Source of the DNA: Planctomycetaceae bacterium UBA2671
Lineage (GTDB): Bacteria > Planctomycetota > Planctomycetia > Planctomycetales > Planctomycetaceae
DNA length: 37,816 bases
Assembly (NCBI GenBank): GCA_002359185.1
Contig: DEML01000116.1
Location: 92,656-130,471, forward strand
Direction: 5' to 3'
A program made the position numbers and the translations under genes. Shown in pieces: positions 32,471 to 37,816 of the stretch (within the stretch, counting starts at the first letter, position 1; every line of letters begins with the position of its first letter). The notes under the pieces were generated by a model. The model was not told the origin of the DNA, did not search any database, and was given only the letters and a program-made list of their open reading frames with translations.

Positions 32471-32655
32471 GAGACCAACAGGTCGATGTACTGCCCGCTC
32501 GTCAGGGCTCGATTTATGTAAGGAAATCCAGAAAGAGGATGATCAGAAGAGTGATCGTTTTAAATGAGGGGGAGTTAAAAAAATATTGACAACCTCTGGA
32601 TCAACTCATTTTGATTCAACTAAGTATTATGCCAGTGGTCAAAAGGAAAAACAAA

Positions 32656-32740
32656 GGGTTCAGCAGGTCACACTGGTCACGGAGAATTCCGTCTCTGCAG
32701 GACAGGAGGTCTTTATACATTCCCCGTTGCTGCTGAACCC
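32656..32740. repeat. 11-bp perfect inverted repeat pair
   Basis: GGGTTCAGCAG (32656-32666) and CTGCTGAACCC (32730-32740) are exact reverse complements separated by 63 bases. They could be ends of a small mobile element or an RNA stem; no protein lies between. Confidence 0.45.
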
Positions 32741-33024
32741 CTTGATTCGATGTAAGAATTCTATTCTGTGAATACTATCTGTTCACATTTTTCTCTGCTA
32801 AACAATATCTGACTGTTCTCTTGAGTCTCAATAAATTTCGAAGCACGACCGTTGACCATTGCCTCCATAACATGGATTATGATCGGTCTCAGATACCACA
32901 ACAATCATTGAAGCCTGATTCGTTCTGTAGTGAGTTTTGCCACATGGATGAATTCGCACTCTCTGCTTAGCATTCAAATAAGTGATATTCCTGACCACAA
33001 TTCAAAGAACTCTCAGGAGAGTCC

Positions 33025-34866
33025 ATGAACGATCCCGCCGATAGGAACGCGGATTCTTATTCTTTGTTACGGCGTACTTTTGCTGATGATCAGCCGAATG
33101 TGCAATGGTTGTTGCAGAGTCTGGATCGATCCGCATTCGGAATTCTGATTCTCGATCCTCGTCTGCCAGGGAACCCGATCATCTATGCAAATCAGTCCGT
33201 GACTGAGATGTCTGGCTATTGCTTGGAAGAACTCCTTGATCATTCCCCAGATTCACTTTGGGGCAAGGATCAGGATCAGCTCGGAATACGAACTCTGCTT
33301 GCAGCAATAGAGAATGGAAGCGAATGTCGCGTTGTCTTACGCAATTATCGCAAAGATGGGCGGCTGTTCTGGAATGAGATCACGTTAATTCCTGTGCGGG
33401 ATCAGAATCTGGAAATCAAATGTTTCCTCCAGATCCTGAATGATGTTTCGAATTATGAGAAATCAGAATCAGAAAAGAAACTTGTTGAAGATACGTTACG
33501 GTCTATCCTCAATTCGGCAGAAGACGCAATCATCACCATCAACGACCGTGGAGAGATTCAGGATGTGAACTTGGCCGCTGAGGTAACATTCGGGTATCAG
33601 CCCGATGAGTTATTAGGACAGAATATCAAAATTCTGATGCCGTCTCCCTATCACGAAGAACACGACGGATATCTGAAAAACTTTCTCGAAACCGGTGTGC
33701 CCAAGGTGATTGGGATTGGGCGGGAAGTCATCGCCAAACGGAAGAACGGAAGCGTATTTCCAGCAGAAATTGCCATTAGCCAGGTGGATCACAAGCGTTT
33801 GTTTACGGGAATTGTCAGGAATTTAACCGAGCGAAAACGGAACGAGGAACTCCTCAGAAAAGAGCATGATTTAAATCAGAAAATTATTTCGACAAGTCGA
33901 AGTATTATTCTGATGCTCGATCCTCACCGCAAGATACTGCAGTTCAATTCATGCTTTGAACAGTTGACAGGTTGCCTTCTCGATCAGGCCAGAGATAAAG
34001 ATTTTGCCGAACTCTTTCTCCCTGCTGCTGACCATCAGTACTTTCAAACCTGCTTTATGCATGCGATCGCCGGGCAAACGACGAATGAGTTATGTCGCAC
34101 CCTGTTAACTCAGTCCGGAGAACGATTGATTGTGGAATGGGAAACGGTCCCGATGACATCCCGCACTGGGATGGTTGTGGCTTTACTTTGCACCGGCGTT
34201 AATGTGACAGAGCAGAGGCGACTTGAGCGAGAAGTTCTTGAAATCGCCACAGAGGAACAGCGCAGAATTGGTCAGGACCTTCATGATGTAGTCGGCCAGG
34301 AACTCACGGGTATGGCGATGCTGGCAGAGAGTCTGGCGGTTTCACTTCAGGAGGGTGATGCGAAGCAATTGCAACTGGCTCAAAAAATTGCCCGTGGGAC
34401 CAGCGAAGCTCTCAGAAAGGTTAGGCTATTGAGTAAGGGGCTCAATCCGGTCGATATCGATGCTGCTGGTTTGATGGCTGCATTAAATTCAATATCCTCG
34501 AGAACAAAAGAATTTCATAAAATCAATTGTGAATTCAAATGCCCCTCTCCCGTCTTTCTTGAGGATAACATCGTTGCCAATCAGTTGTACCGAATTGCAG
34601 AGGAAGCCACCACAAATGCAATTAAACATGCCCAGGCCAGTCAGATCATGATCGAACTCCTTCAGTCTGAGGAACATATCATCCTCATCATCGAAGATGA
34701 TGGGATTGGACTGCGGGAAGGTGACGGAAGCGGACTGGGGCTCAGGATTATGCGATACCGTGCGAATCGTATGGGAGGCGGGCTGAGCATTGAGGGATCG
34801 GAATTCGGCGGTACACTGGTGAAGTGTATTATTCCAGCTGCATCCTCAAAAGATAAGAGTGCATGA
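33025..34866 (+). CDS. PAS-domain sensor histidine kinase, NarL-type (HisKA_3)
   Basis: The 613-residue protein has no membrane segments. Three PAS domains are visible: about 28-143 (LOV-like, with YANQSVTEMSGYCLEE but no LOV cysteine motif), 156-272 (FixL-like) and 285-397. The kinase core begins EEQRRIGQDLHDVVGQELTG with phosphoacceptor H420, typical of HisKA_3, and ends with an HATPase carrying ATTNAIKHAQAS, EDDGIGL and GSGLGLRIMRYRA. The second PAS resembles the haem PAS of FixL (YHEEHDGYLKNFLETGVPKV then IGIGREVIAKRK) but has K227 where FixL has its haem histidine. ATG 33025 has a good ribosome site (CAGGAGAG). Its stop overlaps the regulator gene. Confidence 0.93.
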   Translation: MNDPADRNADSYSLLRRTFADDQPNVQWLLQSLDRSAFGILILDPRLPGNPIIYANQSVTEMSGYCLEELLDHSPDSLWGKDQDQLGIRTLLAAIENGSECRVVLRNYRKDGRLFWNEITLIPVRDQNLEIKCFLQILNDVSNYEKSESEKKLVEDTLRSILNSAEDAIITINDRGEIQDVNLAAEVTFGYQPDELLGQNIKILMPSPYHEEHDGYLKNFLETGVPKVIGIGREVIAKRKNGSVFPAEIAISQVDHKRLFTGIVRNLTERKRNEELLRKEHDLNQKIISTSRSIILMLDPHRKILQFNSCFEQLTGCLLDQARDKDFAELFLPAADHQYFQTCFMHAIAGQTTNELCRTLLTQSGERLIVEWETVPMTSRTGMVVALLCTGVNVTEQRRLEREVLEIATEEQRRIGQDLHDVVGQELTGMAMLAESLAVSLQEGDAKQLQLAQKIARGTSEALRKVRLLSKGLNPVDIDAAGLMAALNSISSRTKEFHKINCEFKCPSPVFLEDNIVANQLYRIAEEATTNAIKHAQASQIMIELLQSEEHIILIIEDDGIGLREGDGSGLGLRIMRYRANRMGGGLSIEGSEFGGTLVKCIIPAASSKDKSA

Positions 34867-35519
34867 CGATGCATAAAAAGAAAATCGCAATTATTGACGA
34901 TCATCCTGCAGTTCGAGACGGCCTCGCGACACGGATCTCCCTGGAAAAAGATCTGGAGGTTTGCGGAGAGGCGGAGGATGTTGCAGATGGCCTGGAATTG
35001 ATTCTCCGGACGCAGCCTCATCTGGCCATTGTGGATATTTCATTGAAAACAGGAAACGGACTCGACCTCATCGAGAAAGCGAAAACAGAAAATGAGTTTG
35101 TTCGCTTCCTGGTCTGGTCGATGTATGAGGAAGATCTCTATGCAGATCGGGCTCTGCGAGCTGGGGCGCGGGGATACATCAATAAGCAGGCCGCAACTGA
35201 CAAAATCATTGATGCCATCCGAGCCGTGCTCGATGACAAAATCTTTCTTTCAACCGAAATGTCATCCGTGCTGCTGCATCGAATCGTAATGGGACAATCC
35301 GGATTGCAGAGTCGTCCGGAAGAAGCTTTGTCGAATCGAGAACTGCAGGTTTACGAGCAAATCGGTCTGGGGAAAACAACTTTACAGATCGCTGAAGCCA
35401 TGAAACTGAGTCCCAGCACGATTGAAACGTATCGTGCTCGCATTAAACAAAAGCTCGACTGTCATTCCATGTCCGAACTGATTCGCCAGGCTTCTCAATG
35501 GGTTCTCGAACGAACCTGA
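34863..35519 (+). CDS. NarL/FixJ-type response regulator
   Basis: This 218-residue regulator has a receiver domain (D12-D13, probable phosphoacceptor D58 in IVDISLKTGNG, lysine in YINKQA) and a C-terminal LuxR-type helix-turn-helix (about 152-210: LSNRELQVYEQIGLGKTTLQ, then MKLSPSTIETYRARIKQKL). The ATG overlaps the kinase stop (ATGA), making the two an obvious cognate pair. Another ATG lies two codons later. In place of the common KPF after the lysine there is KQA, as in many NarL-type proteins. Target genes are likely nearby (BON-like protein, hemerythrin, cytochrome), but this is inference. Confidence 0.95.
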   Translation: MTMHKKKIAIIDDHPAVRDGLATRISLEKDLEVCGEAEDVADGLELILRTQPHLAIVDISLKTGNGLDLIEKAKTENEFVRFLVWSMYEEDLYADRALRAGARGYINKQAATDKIIDAIRAVLDDKIFLSTEMSSVLLHRIVMGQSGLQSRPEEALSNRELQVYEQIGLGKTTLQIAEAMKLSPSTIETYRARIKQKLDCHSMSELIRQASQWVLERT

Positions 35520-35774
35520 TCTAAACCGATCAATGGAGTTCCTTCATTCTCATAAGTTGCAGATGACGTAAGTCGGATGGTTCTTCATCGCGGTGCGCGA
35601 ACGTCATTTCCAATTTCAGCATCGCCATCGCTTGTGGTGAATTTCCCGACACTCATGCAACTGTTTTCAAGACAGCCCGTATTCTGCGGGTTGGTTAAGC
35701 TATTGAAATCGATGGATGCGGTCGCTTCAAAAGAGCCAGGACAGAATTCTCCTTTCGAACAGTGAGATAAAAAA

Positions 35775-36062
35775 ATGCATGGATTGATGAAAAATTCCGA
35801 CAGTAAAGAGCCTGCGTTTGACCGGATTCCAAGGCGGCAATCGGAAATCACACGGACTGTCATTGTGGGCGGACGAGAAATCAGTCTCCTGCTCACTGAG
35901 GACTCCCACGACTTAACCATCAGTGGCACGGTAAACAGTTACTATCAGAAGCAAATGGCTCTCAAGTTGATTTTTGATGAAAACTCTCCTCGAACAATTA
36001 ACGATCGCATTCTTGTTAATCGAAAACAACCTGAATTGAAAGGAAATGAGCATGATGGATAA
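35775..36062 (+). CDS. Small BON-like protein
   Basis: This 95-residue protein contains DLTISGTVNSYYQKQMALKL (about 49-68), which resembles the small BON domains found in many planctomycete proteins (pattern L-x-I-x-G-x-V-x-S-x-x-x-K-x-x-A). No signal peptide or membrane helix is visible. The ribosome site is weak; ATG 35787 is a possible alternative start. The last 17 bases overlap the hemerythrin gene, so they are coupled. BON domains usually bind lipids or peptidoglycan-like partners; here the role is unknown. Confidence 0.6.
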   Translation: MHGLMKNSDSKEPAFDRIPRRQSEITRTVIVGGREISLLLTEDSHDLTISGTVNSYYQKQMALKLIFDENSPRTINDRILVNRKQPELKGNEHDG

Positions 36063-36510
36063 TCGTATCAACAAGGACGTCCCCGAATCGTTCCGACATG
36101 AGGAAATTCATGAAGCGATTTATGAATTGGAAACGTTCTGTAACGAAGTCAATCAATACGGGATTGGCCCGAAATTTGAAGAACTGAGCTTGAAACTGTC
36201 TCAATTTCGAAGCATACTCGCCAATCACTTTATTGAGGAGCAACTCTTTCTGCTGGCTTTAATCAAGCGAGGAGCTCAAATCAGTCAAGCCCAGTATGGT
36301 CAGATCCTGGAAGAGCATACTGTTATTCTGGAACGTCTGGCAGATGTCCTGGAACGTTTAGAGTCCGGGAATCACCGCTCCAGAAACTGGAGCACGGTCT
36401 GGGATGAGTTCAATGACATCATCGATCGAATCGCAGAACATGAAGCAGAAGAACAGGACTTGATTGCTAAAGCTGTTGATTTCCAGAACCGACAAGTCTC
36501 ACCGCATTAG
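36046..36510 (+). CDS. Hemerythrin-like (HHE) protein
   Basis: This 154-residue, all-helical protein has regularly placed His/Glu residues of the HHE cation-binding fold: FRHEEIHEAIYELE near the start, ANHFIEEQLFLLAL (about 64-77), LEEHTVILERLADV (about 93-106) and AEHEAEEQDLIAKA near the end. Such proteins hold a diiron centre that binds or senses oxygen, NO or iron; not every canonical ligand can be assigned here. ATG 36046 sits too close to the ribosome site AAGGA, which is better placed for ATG 36052 (two residues shorter). It overlaps the BON-like gene and lies 0.5 kb after the kinase/regulator pair. Confidence 0.78.
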   Translation: MSMMDNRINKDVPESFRHEEIHEAIYELETFCNEVNQYGIGPKFEELSLKLSQFRSILANHFIEEQLFLLALIKRGAQISQAQYGQILEEHTVILERLADVLERLESGNHRSRNWSTVWDEFNDIIDRIAEHEAEEQDLIAKAVDFQNRQVSPH

Positions 36511-36629
36511 AACCAATTCATCGATTCTATTAATGGAAAGATCAATTCAAATGGAGAGATAAAGATCTCTGTGAATAATATAACTGGCAATCAAATAATT
36601 AACTTCAAGGCGTGATGAGGAGAATCGCA

Positions 36630-37112
36630 ATGAGAAAATGGAACAATAGTCAAAGTGCCCTGTTACTCGCTGGTTTTATGACACTGTTCCTGTCGTATAG
36701 CTCGCCTACGCAGAGTGAAGAAAAGCCCCCCTCAGGCAAGCGGGGGGAAAAATCAAATGAAGTCGAAGCAAAACCTAAAGGTGATGAAAAGGATAAAGAT
36801 CTCCATCACTTTATGATTGCCAAGTTGAAAGCCTCCGTTGATATCCTGGAAGGACTCACGACCGAAAATTATCCACTCATAAAAGATGGTGCCACGAAAC
36901 TCAACCAAATGAGCACGGCTGAAAAGTGGAGATATTCTAATGATGCCCTATATCGTCAATTCAGTTCCGAATTTCAACGCACGACTCAGGATTTGATTGA
37001 GGCTGCCGACGAGAAGAATCTTGATAAATCAGCATTGAAATGGATGGATGTCACGGTGAAATGCATTGAGTGTCATCGCCATGTCAGAGCGATGCTGATT
37101 GTCACAGACTAA
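36630..37112 (+). CDS. Exported c-type cytochrome with C-terminal haem site (cytochrome c'-like)
   Basis: From the ATG at 36630 (ribosome site GAGGAGA seven bases upstream) the protein has 160 residues. A signal peptide (residues 1-29) is followed by a 35-residue charged linker rich in Lys, Glu and Gly. The remaining domain is helical and ends with VKCIECHRHVRAMLI, a single haem-binding CIECH close to the C-terminus, the layout of cytochrome c' (class II). Cytochrome c' binds NO or carries electrons in the periplasm. An in-frame GTG upstream (36612) is possible but less well placed. The family call rests on architecture, not on strong sequence similarity. Confidence 0.75.
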   Translation: MRKWNNSQSALLLAGFMTLFLSYSSPTQSEEKPPSGKRGEKSNEVEAKPKGDEKDKDLHHFMIAKLKASVDILEGLTTENYPLIKDGATKLNQMSTAEKWRYSNDALYRQFSSEFQRTTQDLIEAADEKNLDKSALKWMDVTVKCIECHRHVRAMLIVTD

Positions 37113-37226
37113 AGCGACTGGATCTTTGCATTAAGGAGTGATCAGTATTCATTTTTGAATTTCCGGAATAAATAGGTTCGCCAGCCGTCTGTTCGATAAA
37201 AAATAGTTAGAAGTTTTCTATTAAAA

Positions 37227-37670
37227 TCAATAGATGTAAGGCAGAAATCTCCACCGAGTTCTTTTGAATTGTTCGTACTCCTGAAATTGTACCTGCATGA
37301 AAGTTTCTTCATAGCGTGCTTTGAAATTCAAGACAATGACAAGAGCAAGCCACATAAGCAGCCTCCAGATGGGAGATTCAAAAATTAAGGTGCTTCCGGT
37401 AAGAATTAACAGAGCGGTGTACATCGGGTGCAGTAAAATTCGATATGGTCCCGTCGTGACAAGTTTGGCATTCTGGTGAGGAACAGGACCAACTGAAAGG
37501 TTATGAAGTTTCATAATCGCAATTGACCAGAGGAAAAGTAGGAAACCAGAAATCATGCCCAGTCCATTCCAGATTGTCAGTTTTGACAACGGAGTCGACA
37601 AAACAATGACCGAGGACAATCCAAACTGCAGTACGACCAGCATCTGAATTTTCCAATCCCAATTTTTCAT
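37227..37670 (-). CDS. Isoprenylcysteine methyltransferase-like (ICMT/PEMT) membrane protein
   Basis: The 147-residue protein has four or five membrane helices and the family signature at about 80-92: TTGPYRILLHPMYTALLIL (usual form GPYRxVRHPxYxG). It ends with KARYEETFMQVQFQEYEQFK then RTRWRFLPYIY, matching the E-E-x-x-L...F...Y..Y..v..RFLP tail. Members transfer methyl groups to small or lipid substrates in the membrane with S-adenosylmethionine, but most bacterial ones have no known substrate. It reads opposite to its neighbours and stands alone. Confidence 0.82.
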   Translation of the reverse strand: MKNWDWKIQMLVVLQFGLSSVIVLSTPLSKLTIWNGLGMISGFLLFLWSIAIMKLHNLSVGPVPHQNAKLVTTGPYRILLHPMYTALLILTGSTLIFESPIWRLLMWLALVIVLNFKARYEETFMQVQFQEYEQFKRTRWRFLPYIY

Positions 37671-37739
37671 ATGGATCTATTTTCTATTCAATCTGAATTC
37701 ACTACGACAATCCGAACCCAATCAAACAGGAGTTGAAAT

Positions 37740-37816
37740 ATGCTTCAAATTCGCTCGCTGGCTGTTAACTGTCAATATGCATTGATCACTCTCTGCGGAC
37801 TACTAATCGCCTCTCC
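37740..37816 (+). CDS. Start of an exported protein, cut by the window end
   Basis: ATG at 37740 is preceded by the ribosome site AGGAG at good distance. The 25 visible codons read MLQIRSLAVNCQYALITLCG then LLIAS, a hydrophobic signal-peptide-like start. The rest lies outside the window, so no function can be given. Confidence 0.5.
   Translation, partial: MLQIRSLAVNCQYALITLCGLLIAS

Larger units (their letters stand above)
31989..33024. other. Long non-coding region with relics and repeats
   Basis: This 1036-base region between atpG and the PAS kinase holds a dispersed element copy (32027-32130), a P-type ATPase relic (32202-32470) and an 11-bp inverted repeat pair (32656-32666 and 32730-32740). 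The stretch 32760-33010 is A+T-rich and presumably contains the kinase promoter. Short open frames here cover shifted frames of the relic or show no protein features. Confidence 0.6.

Noticed and set aside
32299..32589. 96-codon plus-strand frame.
   Set aside because: It is a third frame across the P-type ATPase relic; the recognisable protein signal is in the other two frames.
35577..35765. 62-codon frame between the response regulator and the BON-like gene.
   Set aside because: No ribosome site, no protein-like features and no recognisable family; probably chance.
36724..36750. C-run/G-run hairpin in the cytochrome gene resembling a terminator.
   Set aside because: It lies inside the coding linker of an intact gene and is not followed by a T-run.

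Overview
The window looks like chromosomal DNA of a planctomycete, probably of the Gimesia/Rubinisphaera/Planctomicrobium type. The reasons are a fused ccoN-ccoO oxidase gene, a DUF1552 relic, a formylglycine sulfatase, an N-type ATPase operon, and abundant hairpin-type intergenic repeats. This assignment is inference from gene content; no ribosomal or other marker gene is present.

Layout. (1) 109-3202, minus: cbb3-type oxidase operon ccoNO (fused) - ccoQ - ccoP, joined by two ATGA overlaps. (2) 3203-3855: spacer with three kinds of palindrome. (3) 3856-7902, minus: a signalling operon with a truncated ArsR gene, a globin-coupled histidine kinase, a receiver-only protein and an NtrC-type sigma-54 activator. 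(4) 7903-8863: repeats, then a DUF1552 gene whose middle is missing. (5) 8988-13369, plus: a tripartite tricarboxylate transporter with TctC and TctB fused in one lipoprotein, TctA, and a sulfatase overlapping TctA. (6) 13520-15339: IS5-type transposase relic, then a CdsA-like and a CDP-alcohol phosphotransferase gene. (7) 15553-17943, minus: TVP38/VTT membrane protein, metallophosphoesterase, and a secreted protein with two cysteine-rich modules. (8) 18260-21876, plus: acetate kinase and phosphoketolase. (9) 22289-31988, plus: glycosidase, broken 3' end of a PEP synthase gene, and a complete N-ATPase operon atpD-C-Q-R-B-E-F-A-G. (10) 31989-33024: a dispersed repeat and a P-type ATPase relic. 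(11) 33025-37816: PAS histidine kinase with NarL-type regulator, BON-like protein, hemerythrin-like protein, c-type cytochrome, a small membrane methyltransferase-like protein, and the start of one more gene.

Much of the window concerns energy metabolism and gas or redox sensing: a high-affinity oxidase beside a globin kinase, phosphoketolase plus acetate kinase for ATP from acetyl phosphate, a second ATPase class, and a kinase/regulator pair beside a hemerythrin and a c-type cytochrome. Region 9 appears richer in G+C by eye and carries its own small repeat (24.6, 28.6 and 29.4 kb) not seen elsewhere in the window, so I suspect lateral transfer.

The least explained structures are a roughly 104-bp element present three times, each time at or just after the end of a gene (10.3, 15.3 and 32.0 kb), and several genes that survive only as joined or isolated ends (DUF1552, P-type ATPase, PEP synthase, ArsR). 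I saw no rRNA, tRNA, CRISPR array or intact insertion sequence.
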